A DNA stretch of 64,000 nucleotides from Desulfobotulus mexicanus (GTDB lineage Bacteria; Desulfobacterota; Desulfobacteria; Desulfobacterales; ASO4-4). A program made the translations under genes and the position numbers. Position 1 is the first letter of the stretch. Each line of letters opens with the position of its first letter. The notes beneath the pieces were generated by a model, which was not told where the DNA came from, did not search any database, and was given only the letters and a program-made list of their open reading frames with translations. The DNA lies in the NCBI RefSeq assembly GCF_006175995.1, contig NZ_VDMB01000012.1:52573-116572 (forward strand), written 5' to 3'. Below, one piece after another: positions 25,600 to 34,000 of this stretch.

Positions 25600-26443
25600 T
25601 CAGTTTGCTGAATCCCGAAGCAGACGGCCCTTGTCCGTCAGCCTGTATTTCTGTTTGCTGCTGCGTGGCTTGTCAGGGAGAGTCATTTCAATGAGACCGG
25701 CATTCAAAGCAGGGAGCAGGTAGGCTTTGCGGAAATGTTCATTGTCTTTCAGCCCAAGGGCTTCTTTGAGCTGTTGCCGGGTCATTTCGGAGGTTAAGAC
25801 CGAAAGGAGCCGGACTTCCGGGGTGACTTCCTGCGTGACTTCCGGGGTTGATGTGCGGATCGTATCCAGAATCCCCCTCTTTCAGTCCCAGAAAATCGAG
25901 AAAGTAAGGATCTTTGAAGCTGCCGTTCAGGTGATCCGCCTCGGCCAGGGATAGTTTTGTATCGGCAATTTCGGAGCGTTCAAAGGCCTTGCGTTCCATT
26001 TGATGCCGCAGTTCCCGCTTGCTCCAGCCGGATTCACTGGCTGAACGGGCATAAAAGATTCGGGCCTCATCCGATTTAAGGGGTATCAAGGCCAAAAAAT
26101 GTGACCAACTCAATTGTCGCGCCAGTGGAACGACAATCTCAAGATCCGGAAAAACCTCAGCAAACTGCATCATCCGCCGCAGATTTTTCGCCTCAAAACT
26201 CTTGCCATAGAATGCGGCCAGCTCCCCGGCCAGTGACACCACCACCTGCTTGCCGTATTCCGCCCGCTCTCCGTGCAAGACCTCTTCATTGATGCGTTTG
26301 CCCACATGCCAGTAGGTGATGGTGACCGCACTGTTAACCGCAGAAACCGCCTGCTTCCGGCCCTGATCAATCAAAGACTTCAGGTCTTGAAGCAGATTTC
26401 CTGCGCAGGAATCGGGCAAGCTGTTTTGTGGGCTGCTGCTCAT
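25600..26443 (-). pseudogene. DUF1016 (YhcG-type) N-terminus joined out of frame to a RecG-like winged-helix tail
   Basis: The first 190 residues from 26443 are a DUF1016 N-terminal domain (ITYWHVGKRINEEVLHGERAEYGKQVV region, RRMMQFAEVFPD, LSWSHFLALIPLKS), normally followed by a PD-(D/E)XK nuclease. The frame then enters unrelated DNA at DFLGLKEG. Another frame, 25785-25600, carries the end of a different protein (MTRQQLKEALGLKDNEHFRK, LTDKGRLLRDS), the winged-helix tail of RecG-like/AlbA_2 ATP-binding proteins, joined by a TPEVTQEVTPEV linker. A deletion thus fused two genes and destroyed the nuclease. The first base overlaps the chimera at 26440. Confidence 0.75.
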
Positions 26444-27177
26444 GCTATCATCTCCCTCAGCTCCAGCAGTTCCCGCACAATCCCACCTTCAATACGTTCC
26501 AAAAGCTTTTTATGGGTTTCGTGGTTTACAAAATCTTCCCCCAGCTCCGCCACCAGCAAGCGCTCCAGAATCACCCCCGGTTTTTCATACTTAACCTCTT
26601 CAAACACATCCTCCTTGTACCGGCTTAGGGACAGTTCATAACCCTCGGTCTCGATGTCGGCACGGGGCACCATAAACCATTTTTGCCTACGGTCGGTATC
26701 GGTCTCGGGATTGCGGGCATGGAAGCGGGTCTGGATCTTCATTACCTGAAAGCTGCACAGGTAGGGCGGCACGTTGCTGACCGCCTCTTCAAAGGTATAG
26801 GCAAAAGTGGGGAGGCCGTCTTCGCAGTGAAAAAGCTGAAAGGTGTTGTGGTCGATGATGTCGGTTGGCGTGGCGGTGAGGCCCAGAATGATGGTTTTGA
26901 AATAGTCCAGCACCTCTTTGTAGGTGTTGTAGATGGATCGGTGGCTTTCATCGACCACAATGAAATCAAAAAAGTGCGGAGACAAATGTTGAAAGGCATC
27001 CCGGATGATATTGAGCATGGTGGGATAGGTCGAGACATAGATGCGGCGGTCCTTGGCAATGAGCTTCTCACCTGTGTTGGGCCAGCGCGGCTCGTGGGCC
27101 AGTTCTTCCTGACTGAGCCCCAGTTGCTGGCGGACCTCTTTGACCGTTTCTGCAAAATTTTCCGGTGTTTTTGCCAT
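26440..27177 (-). pseudogene. In-frame chimera of XRE, HsdR and HsdM fragments
   Basis: The frame encodes 245 aa from ATG 27177 (AAGG upstream). Residues about 1-31 are the start of an XRE helix-turn-helix protein (FAETVKEVRQQLGLSQEELA). Residues about 32-135 are a slice of a type I restriction helicase: RIYVSTYPTMLNIIR, FFDFIVVDESHRSIYNTY (DEAD-type box), ILGLTATP (motif III). Residues about 150-245 are the tail of an HsdM methylase (RQKWFMVPRADIE, LSLSRYKEDVFEEVKYEKP). Walker A of HsdR and all catalytic motifs of HsdM are missing. It is a relic of a type I restriction locus collapsed by deletions, although still open. Confidence 0.75.
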
Positions 27178-27467
27178 ATCATTTGGCCTTAATTCCTGAT
27201 GGGTCACCTGTTCACTGCGGCGGGTGAACGATCTTTGCCCAGAGTGATACTTACGTCCAGAGATATAGCAGGTGACAGCACATGTGGAAAGCGTAAACCC
27301 GGCAAGTATTTTTGGGGTATTTCCATTGTTTTGCCAACACCCGGCAAGCAAAAACCATGGGAACAGATGCGGAAAAGCAGTGCTTCCAACGCCTGATATA
27401 GGGATTTGAGCTATCCGTTGCGCGAACCCTTTTACCCCGTTATCCTCTGCAGCAATCCCTCGATTAT

Positions 27468-28088
27468 TTACTGCAAAGGTAGTGCTTTACCAAGGCGGTG
27501 TACCTGCAGGCCGCCTGATAAAAAGGCCCTTGGAGAGATTCTTTCCTGTTCATACCCCATACGCAGATACAGGCGCAGTGCGGCAGTATTGTTCGAGGAC
27601 ACATCCAGAGTGATGCGGTGTGCTCCGCAGCTTTTTGCCCTTTCTTCGGCTATGGCAAGGAGTCTTGATCCTGTTCCAGTTCCCTGCATTTTTTCAGATA
27701 CGCTAAGGGCCTGAAGGTACCAGTCGTTCGGGTTGTGTTGAGACATCGCTTTGAAGAGGGGGAGGGCGGTGAGGGCCAGAAGGCCTACCCGCCAGATCTG
27801 TTTGCCTGCGGCCCAGCGCAGCACAGGGGAAAAATCGGCCATGGCTCCCACAGGCATGCCGCTTAGTATGGCCACAGGCTCCCCTTCAAGCTCTGCAATC
27901 AGGACATGCTCAAGGGAGAGGCTGTGACCTGGAACCAGGCAGGTCTGTGCAAAGATTTCTCCGAACCCGGAGCCAAACAGAAAACGCAGAAGGCCATCAC
28001 AGGCCATGTTGAGGCCGTGCGCAAAGAACAGGGCATCCTCATGGGTTTCTTTGGCCGGACGAAAATCAAGGGGCTGAGGGAGGGTCAT
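27468..28088 (-). CDS. GNAT-family N-acetyltransferase
   Basis: 206 aa from the ATG at 28088, chosen because CAGGAG lies 8 bases upstream; the frame is open to 28406 but that part overlaps the neighbouring gene. The acetyl-CoA pocket is VSEKMQGTGTGSRLLAIAEERA near residue 135-155 (the Q/RxxGxG/A motif), followed by ITLDVSSNNTAALRLYLRMGYE, both typical of GNAT domains. The N-terminal half is longer than usual. The substrate is unknown. It starts 2 bases after the stop of the upstream gene, so the two are one transcript. Confidence 0.85.
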   Translation of the reverse strand: MTLPQPLDFRPAKETHEDALFFAHGLNMACDGLLRFLFGSGFGEIFAQTCLVPGHSLSLEHVLIAELEGEPVAILSGMPVGAMADFSPVLRWAAGKQIWRVGLLALTALPLFKAMSQHNPNDWYLQALSVSEKMQGTGTGSRLLAIAEERAKSCGAHRITLDVSSNNTAALRLYLRMGYEQERISPRAFLSGGLQVHRLGKALPLQ

Positions 28089-28089
28089 T

Positions 28090-28719
28090 TTAATCTCCTG
28101 TATATCCACAAACGCCTGCTCTTGGAGAATTGACAACCGGGAGAAACATGTCCTCATCACATTCATGGTTTTTAACACATTTTGAACATAGCCAGCCTTT
28201 GCCCTCATATTGGCATTCCGTACAAATAGATGTTGCAAGCTTTTTGCCGCATTCATCACACATGACTTTAGGCTCATTATTGCGGGATACAAGCTGTATT
28301 TTTCTATTTCCCTCGGTGACTCCCTTATAGATTTCCACATTTTTGATGGTGAGTTCTGTCGTGTCACCGAAATCATACATATAAGATAGAGACAGACCCG
28401 GCTCAAAGATCTTGGATATGGTCGTTTTTATATTAATATCTTCCCCGTAGCCGCCGTAGGTAAATGCGCTCAGATGTCCGCAGCATTCCAGCCATGTGTT
28501 TCGAAGGAAAGAGTCCAGGTCTTCGAGTCTGGCATTTTCTTTCATGAGAATATGAAGAAAATAATCCGGATTGTAAGTGGCATGGATGTGCAGGTAAAAA
28601 ACCCGTTTGGCTTTTTCTGTATCGGAGGATTTAAAATGCTTGCCGAGGCAGCTTTTAATGTGTCTGGACATCCCTGATCTGGCATACTCGGAATTACATA
28701 TAAAGCATTTTGATTTCAT
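28090..28719 (-). CDS. pRiA4b ORF-3-like domain protein with zinc-binding motifs
   Basis: The protein has 209 aa. Residues 1-30 hold a Cys/His motif (CFICNSEYARSGMSRHIKSC, a C2HC finger). Residues about 40-140 match the plasmid pRiA4b ORF-3-like fold (LEDLDSFLRNTWLECCGHLS, MYDFGDTTELTIKNVEIY). The C-terminus has a second metal cluster (CDECGKKLATSICTECQYEG, LCSKCVKNHECDED). The fold is common in mobile-element and plasmid proteins, but its function is unknown. It is co-transcribed with the GNAT gene. Lower G+C than the flanking core. Confidence 0.75.
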   Translation of the reverse strand: MKSKCFICNSEYARSGMSRHIKSCLGKHFKSSDTEKAKRVFYLHIHATYNPDYFLHILMKENARLEDLDSFLRNTWLECCGHLSAFTYGGYGEDINIKTTISKIFEPGLSLSYMYDFGDTTELTIKNVEIYKGVTEGNRKIQLVSRNNEPKVMCDECGKKLATSICTECQYEGKGWLCSKCVKNHECDEDMFLPVVNSPRAGVCGYTGD

Positions 28720-28814
28720 TGGATTTCATCTCCTTTCTGTCTTGTGGAATCCGTTTTTCTGAATCCGGCCGGCGGATTCAGAGCGGGTAGTACGCTCGTT
28801 GGTAATGGGCCTTT

Positions 28815-28916
28815 TCAGGCGAATCTGCTGTAATCCACGCCGCTTTCCGTTGCGGGGAATCCGTTGGGCAGGGTGTCGAGGACTTCCTGAAGCCTGTGAT
28901 ATATGGGGTGTGTCAT
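28815..28916 (-). pseudogene. Truncated N-terminus of a 4Fe-4S dicluster protein
   Basis: From ATG 28916 (AGGA 7 bases upstream) the frame reads MTHPIYHRLQEVLDTLPNGF and continues to a stop after 33 residues. The LDTLPNGFPATESGV stretch is the usual opening of deltaproteobacterial 4Fe-4S dicluster proteins, which run for hundreds of residues. Here the coding sequence stops at SGVDYSRFA. The rest of 28720-29038 shows no gene. Confidence 0.45.
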
Positions 28917-29038
28917 GGGTTTTCCTTTTTTGGTTCTTTTGTTTTGGTATCTGGCCTGGGGCAGGGTGCCGGATGACTGGCCTGACTGTAGCGAGCGAAA
29001 GGAAACATCCCCGTGTACTGGCTTTGCTATGCCGCTGC

Positions 29039-29440
29039 TCAGAGCTTCTCGTTAAACTCCCCGCACTGGTTGCATTTATAGCCATGCCTGTAAAAAAACA
29101 ATGGAAAGCCTATCAAAATGAAAACCAGAAAAGCCGGACGCTTCCCTTTTGTATATGGGGACAGATCCGTACTGCCACAATGGGGGCAAGCATCCCTGCC
29201 TTCCTCATCATTGATTTCATTATCTAATGACTCTGAGAAGTCAGTATTCAGTATTTGAGAAGCTTCATCGGCATCTTTTTCTGCAACCATTAAACGAACG
29301 CCACCAATGGCATTAGAAAATAACCATTGAGCGTTCACCGTATGTTCGTCTGCAATGCAGCTTTCAATTCCAGCGCTGTCAAGGCTGGCTTTTGCAATGT
29401 GCGCTTCATGGGGGAACGAAAATCTGGCAATGACAATCAC
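29039..29440 (-). CDS. DUF2007-type protein with zinc ribbon and membrane helix
   Basis: The protein has 133 aa. Residues about 1-70 form the DUF2007 signal-transduction-like fold (ARFSFPHEAHIAKASLDSAG, CIADEHTVNA, GGVRLMVAEKDADEA). A zinc ribbon follows: ACPHCGSTDLS near residue 84 and YKCNQCGEF near 120, with a hydrophobic helix (FLVFILIGFPLFFY) between the two halves. Proteins of this plan are small and membrane-anchored with unknown roles. Confidence 0.7.
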   Translation of the reverse strand: MIVIARFSFPHEAHIAKASLDSAGIESCIADEHTVNAQWLFSNAIGGVRLMVAEKDADEASQILNTDFSESLDNEINDEEGRDACPHCGSTDLSPYTKGKRPAFLVFILIGFPLFFYRHGYKCNQCGEFNEKL

Positions 29441-29498
29441 ATATGACTCCTTGTCAGGTATTTTTCTCTGTGTTGAGTGGGGAGTGAACTTTTTAGTA

Positions 29499-29843
29499 TT
29501 AGTCTGCCAATTGAACAGTAAAAAAACGAAAGTTTTTGGATTTCATTTCTTCGAAGTTTGCTTCCGCAACATTTAATCCTTCTTGCCGAGCAAGTGGATA
29601 AAATTTTTTGTACGATTCTTCATCAAAAGCATATGCAGCTCCTAATTTGAGACCATTCAGTATTTCTCCGAATAAAGTCTTTTTAATCGTGTGTTTTTGT
29701 AGCCCTTCTGGATCAAATTCTTTTAAGAATGCTTTCATGGTTCCTACAGAGCCAGAGATAACACATGCATTGTCTGTGCATACAACTTCAGTAGGAGAAG
29801 CAAAAGCAAAATAGCCTATTACTTTACGATTTCGATCTGCCAT
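29499..29843 (-). CDS. Conserved-looking hypothetical protein, 114 aa
   Basis: I do not recognise the family. The protein is a small soluble alpha/beta protein (VIGYFAFASPTEVVCTDNAC, then FLKEFDPEGLQKHTIKKT) with no signal peptide, membrane segment or motif. GGTAAAAAATATG precedes the start. It is A+T-rich, sits on the same strand as the cassettes, and follows the attC-like site at 30060-30116 through an inverted-repeat segment, so it may be the next cassette gene. Its own distal attC is not visible. Confidence 0.55.
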   Translation of the reverse strand: MADRNRKVIGYFAFASPTEVVCTDNACVISGSVGTMKAFLKEFDPEGLQKHTIKKTLFGEILNGLKLGAAYAFDEESYKKFYPLARQEGLNVAEANFEEMKSKNFRFFTVQLAD

Positions 29844-29873
29844 ATTTTTTACCTTTTTATTCTATCAATAGGT

Positions 29874-30059
29874 TTATAATAGACCGTCTAAAACCCATCA
29901 AAAAACGCTGTTTTTCATCGGTTTTTGTAGCCACAACCTGACTGTCTGCCAAAGGCAGAGGTGGTATTGATAGCTATTCTACAAAATATGCAGTGAGAGC
30001 TGTTTGATAAGCGGATAAAAACCGGGTAAAAATTTGAGGCCATTTTAGATGGTCTATGC
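29874..30059. repeat. Inverted-repeat-bounded non-coding segment
   Basis: TTATAATAGACCGTCTAAAA at 29874-29893 is repeated in inverted form at about 30044-30066 (TTTTAGATGGTCTATGCTTATAA). The roughly 150 bases between hold no gene but have further short hairpins (GCCAAAGGC, CCGGGT). This could be a small non-autonomous element or an ORF-less cassette next to the attC-like site. Confidence 0.45.
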
Positions 30060-30116
30060 TTATAACGTTGAAAATCACCGGCGCTTTTTGCCATCCGGTG
30101 AACCGGTTGGTTCGGT
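30060..30116 (-). other. attC-like site closing the nucleotidyltransferase cassette
   Basis: The minus strand reads ACCGAAC (30116-30110), a hairpin core (TCACCGG ... CCGGTGA around a GCAAAAAGC loop), and GTTATAA (30066-30060). ACCGAAC is complementary to the TTCGGT at 30732-30727, the proposed start of the same cassette. It begins 12 bases after the stop of the nucleotidyltransferase gene, the usual compact spacing of integron cassettes. Confidence 0.6.
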
Positions 30117-30127
30117 CTTCGTATTAT

Positions 30128-30574
30128 TTATTCTTCGCCAAGAGCCTCTATATCGGCAAGATCCTTTTTTCTTCCTGATGCTCTTTTATTTATGATGTAT
30201 TGATCACGACCTATGTAATAGACTGGGACATCACCATACTTTCCTTTTTCCCGGCTTTTATAGGCATCTTCCCATGCAACCCCTGATATCGATGTAATAA
30301 TGTCAATACGTACCGGAGGGTAACCCAACTGAACAATATTATCCTTATTTGTAAAATCTTCTGTCTTCAGACCAGCTGAACCGAAACCGAAGTCATTAAG
30401 CGCCTTCAAAATCAAAGATGCGTTTTCCGAATCTGATTTAACGAATAAATCGATATCACCAGTATACCTCGGCGTCCCGTGATATGCTAATGCGTATCCT
30501 CCGACTATAAGATATTGTACATTATGAGCGTTGAATAACTCGAGCAACTCTTTGAAGTCGTTCTGAACTTCCAT
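30128..30574 (-). CDS. Nucleotidyltransferase of a two-gene cassette
   Basis: The protein has 148 aa. The pol-beta nucleotidyltransferase core is clear: YLIVGGYALAYHGTPRYTGD near residue 20-40, then DIDLFV with the metal-binding Asp pair, and VRIDIITSISGVAWEDAY near 95. The end (RASGRKKDLADIEAL) is typical of the DUF6036-like group. GGAG lies 8 bases before the ATG, and the start overlaps the 59-aa partner by 53 bases. Related enzymes occur as toxin or antitoxin modules of the MNT type, but for this subgroup the activity is not established. Confidence 0.82.
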   Translation of the reverse strand: MEVQNDFKELLELFNAHNVQYLIVGGYALAYHGTPRYTGDIDLFVKSDSENASLILKALNDFGFGSAGLKTEDFTNKDNIVQLGYPPVRIDIITSISGVAWEDAYKSREKGKYGDVPVYYIGRDQYIINKRASGRKKDLADIEALGEE

Positions 30575-30701
30575 GTGTTTGTCTCCTCAAAAATTCAACT
30601 GCCGACACTCTTTCATCTTGAGTTTTGCTAAGCCAATATTTCAGATCTTCCATTAAATTTTTATCGTTAATATTTCTAACTTGTACAACTTTCTTTATCA
30701 T
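30522..30701 (-). CDS. 59-aa partner of the nucleotidyltransferase
   Basis: 59 aa from ATG 30701 (GAGAGG 10 bases upstream; the frame extends 6 codons further). The pattern MIKKVVQVRNINDKNLMEDL, WLSKTQDERVSAVEFLRR and HGSSERLQRVARVIQR is one I know as a frequent upstream neighbour of such nucleotidyltransferases across phyla. It is small, basic and helical, and may act as antitoxin or substrate adaptor; that is inference. It opens the cassette that starts at about 30732. Confidence 0.75.
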   Translation of the reverse strand: MIKKVVQVRNINDKNLMEDLKYWLSKTQDERVSAVEFLRRQTHGSSERLQRVARVIQRS

Positions 30702-30732
30702 ATTGTTTGTACCTCTCAACTTTATGACCGAA

Positions 30733-30890
30733 ATCGTGGTGCTGACCGGCGCCGAGCGCCGATCAAGCAGACGCAGTCTGGTTTATCGGTGTGAGGTGTC
30801 CGGTCGAGTACCTTGTTCAGGCGCGTAGCGCCGGGGCAAGGTATTCGACGTAGTCAGCACCACGATTCACGGCGGCGCAGCCGCCGTGAA
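30733..30890. repeat. ORF-less nested palindromic element at a cassette boundary
   Basis: The arms ATCGTGGTGCTGAC (30733-30746) and GTCAGCACCACGAT (30853-30866) are perfectly complementary. They enclose 106 bases with further hairpins, including TCGAGTACCTTG paired with CAAGGTATTCGA. An 11-bp hairpin TTCACGGCGGC/GCCGCCGTGAA (30866-30890) follows at once. The right 38 bases recur at 38211-38248 with a single loop change. Confidence 0.75.
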
Positions 30891-30956
30891 CGCCGCGCTC
30901 TGCGGCAAATTTGGAGTGCAGCGGAAAATTTGTCCGTCAGCAGCGCCTTGTTAAGC
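30885..30956 (-). other. attC-like site closing the large defence cassette
   Basis: The minus strand reads GCTTAAC (30956-30950), AAGGCGCTGC, an imperfect hairpin (GACAAATTTTCCGCTGC / CAAATTTGCCGCAG), and GTTCACG (30891-30885). GCTTAAC is the exact complement of GTTAAGC at 36589-36583, the start of the same cassette. It lies 73 bases after the STAND gene stop. The outer GTT end also begins the TTCACGGCGGC hairpin. Confidence 0.65.
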
Positions 30957-31029
30957 GTTCTCATGCTCGATTCCTATCCAAATACGATAAAGAAAACACT
31001 TAAGAATGGTCTAATTCATCTAGCACAAA

Positions 31030-34000
31030 CTAATTGATGGCTTCAAACTGTCGGTATGAGTCTTCTCCGCCTAGATTCTCAGTCTTAGCATATCTTCTTT
31101 CTCCAGCAATATGCTTAACTGGCTTTATCCCTAGCTTCTTACCCAATTTATCGAACAAGTCCTTTCTAAGGTATATAAGTTCCCGGTAGTTACTAAAGGT
31201 ATCGCCTTTGGGGTTAATGTTTAACACGGCCATATTGCCGCTTTTATCCAAATAGATGAATTCTGAGGGATTGAAACGAAGTCCAAGCTCTTTTACGACC
31301 CAGGGAGCCAATGCCAATCGCTTAGTACTTTCCTTCGAACTACCAGGGTTTTCCCAATAGTAGTTAAAAGTCGTGGAAAGAATTTTCAAGTTATCAACAA
31401 TAGGGACTTCGCGCTCAAAAGTTCCGCCTTTTATATAGATTTCATCACTGAATCTAACCTCAGGTTGTTCGTATGTCTGGGTCTCATATCCAATTTCGAT
31501 TCTGACCTCGGAGTCTCCAGAAAAATCATTAAGAGCTTCGCAATATAACTCCCCTGAATAGACGCTATAGCTGCTATATTTTTCCGGCCAGTCTATCTTC
31601 CTTTTCTCTGCCATGTACTTCTTAAGTTGACTCATACAGTGTTCAGAAACAAATGCAGTGTCTATTGAACAATAGAAATTTCTATCTAATTTTTTTGATT
31701 CCTCAGAATTAAATCCATATAAAAGAACCCAATCTTGACCATCCGTTTTAATCTCTAGAATGCTTGACAGATTAGGAAGTTCGTCTTCTAGTATCCAATC
31801 TTTTGTAGCCATAGATTCATCAGAAAGAAATTCATGGGTAACAAGCTCTGAATCTTCGACCTGATCGGGGAAAAATGGATCTATATCCGTAGCAAAGCGA
31901 GCTTCACCATAATATTCCAATTTGGATTCATCACTTAATTGGCCAGCAAGCTCATAATAAGCAATCCACGAGTATTTCTTTCCATACCTTTCAATTCGGG
32001 ATCGACTTGAGCGCGAGAAGTGGTGTCTATCTGATTCAACAAGCTCTTCTACTTTTTTAAACTGATCATGAGACCATCCCAGCTCATTTACTCGCCAAAG
32101 AATGTTACAACGAGCAACCTTATATCCTTCATGTGAATAGTCATAATTACTCCTATCCTTTACAAGACGCCCAATTGTATAGTTTTCAAAATCCATTCTG
32201 AAAGGTGAGTTATAACGAGAATATTCTTCTTCATCTTTTTTAATACATTCCCACTCTCTCCTTGGCATCTCCGGAAATGGGTGCAGGAATAAACTCTGAT
32301 TCAGATCTTGTGTACTATTAGGGTGATGAAATGCTATTAGTTTTAATGTGCAACTTGCATACTCTCTGGTTAACAAATGTGTTGTGGCATTAGAAGCTTT
32401 TCTAACAAACATTTCGTTATATAGTTTTTTCCCGTAATCAATAACCGCATCCCTGTATTCTGGCAAGTTAACTAGAATTGATGCAAGCGCATAACTTGAG
32501 GCCAACAAGCGCTCCGAAACATAAGGATCATTTACACTCAGTTGCTCTAAAGTTAGCTCAAACATCGAACCAGGATCCTGCTGGCCCACATTATATAGTA
32601 ATTCTGTAGCACAATCCCTCAGCTCAATTACTGTAGATGTAAGATGCCAGGAGAAAAAAATCATCCTCAACCGAATAGTTTCAGGGCTAAAGTTGGCTCC
32701 GGACTTTATATTTGTTAAATGACCTTTCAGTGCGCTAATAATTTCCGAGCTTTGGTTTCTGGTATACTCAGTCCATGACAAGTCTCTATCTGCCATAGAC
32801 AGATTGAATAATATTTCATTGAAGAACTCTGCATTTAATGGATGTTCAACTGCATACCTCAAAGTCAACAGCTGCTCAATATCCCTCGTCGAGGGGCCAT
32901 CATAAGTTATTAGAGATTTATAATTATCGAGTGTTTCCGAGCAAATATCATTCTTATCAATTAGAGGAGTCAGTGCTAGCGCAACAGGTTTATAGTCTTC
33001 TGGTAGAGCTTTCCAAAGTTGTTCTCGATATATTGTTTTCGGTATCAATACCACTAAAGCATGGAGAATATCTTGGGAAAGCGGGTGTTGATCCGACATT
33101 TCACCAAATAGTTTTTTGATAACATCAGACTTGGTGACCCATTCGCTTAAACTCTGCTTACCCGAGTTCTTCCCTAGAAGATACTCCGCAACAATAAAGC
33201 CACCCAAACGATCATATACTGGTGTCAGTTCGTAGCTAAATATTTTGTCCCCTTCGTCTCGAAATATAATTCCCTCTTGTGCCAGAAGGTTAACCATATC
33301 TGAGTCCCAATCATTAAGGGGGAGTTTCACCTTATCCCTAAAATCATCTTCTGCTATTGATCGGGTATTTTTTTCCCATATACATTCGCCTAGAAAATAG
33401 ATAGCTTTCTTGGCATCTTCGACTCCATATTTTTGTCTAAGGTTTGTCAAACTGGCGATAGAGTTTGCAGTATGGTTTATTTGCTCTCTAAAAAGGCTGT
33501 AGATTGAAGAAGGGAAATACGAAACACGCATTTCGTTTTCAGCTTTTCTGTTAGTAACCTCACAAAATATCTTAAGATTCAAAGGATGGGAGAAAAAATT
33601 CAAAGGCGCAGTAAATGGATCTGCTTTAATTTTGTAAAGCCGGAAATAAGCTTTAATCGCTTTGTAAGTTAACGCCTCACCATACCCTTCAGAAAGAATC
33701 TCAAAAGCCGATTCCGGTAGCGATTGCTGCGCACTGTTTTCTCTGCCATCGTGTCGTTGACGTCTGTTTGGCCGGTAGTAATTTTCATAACCTTTTTCTG
33801 ATGTTCTTAAGGTACATACCAACACGACGTTAGGATATTTTTTTAAAACTGGAAGAGTAGATTCGAATAAGTGTTTCCATTCTCTCGGGTCTTGAGCTTC
33901 GTTTAATCCATCAATAACGATTGGCAGGCGTCTGCTTGACCTTTCACCCGCGGAGTTCACCGCTGAAATCAATGCCTCGAAGTTGTTAACCTGTTTCTGG

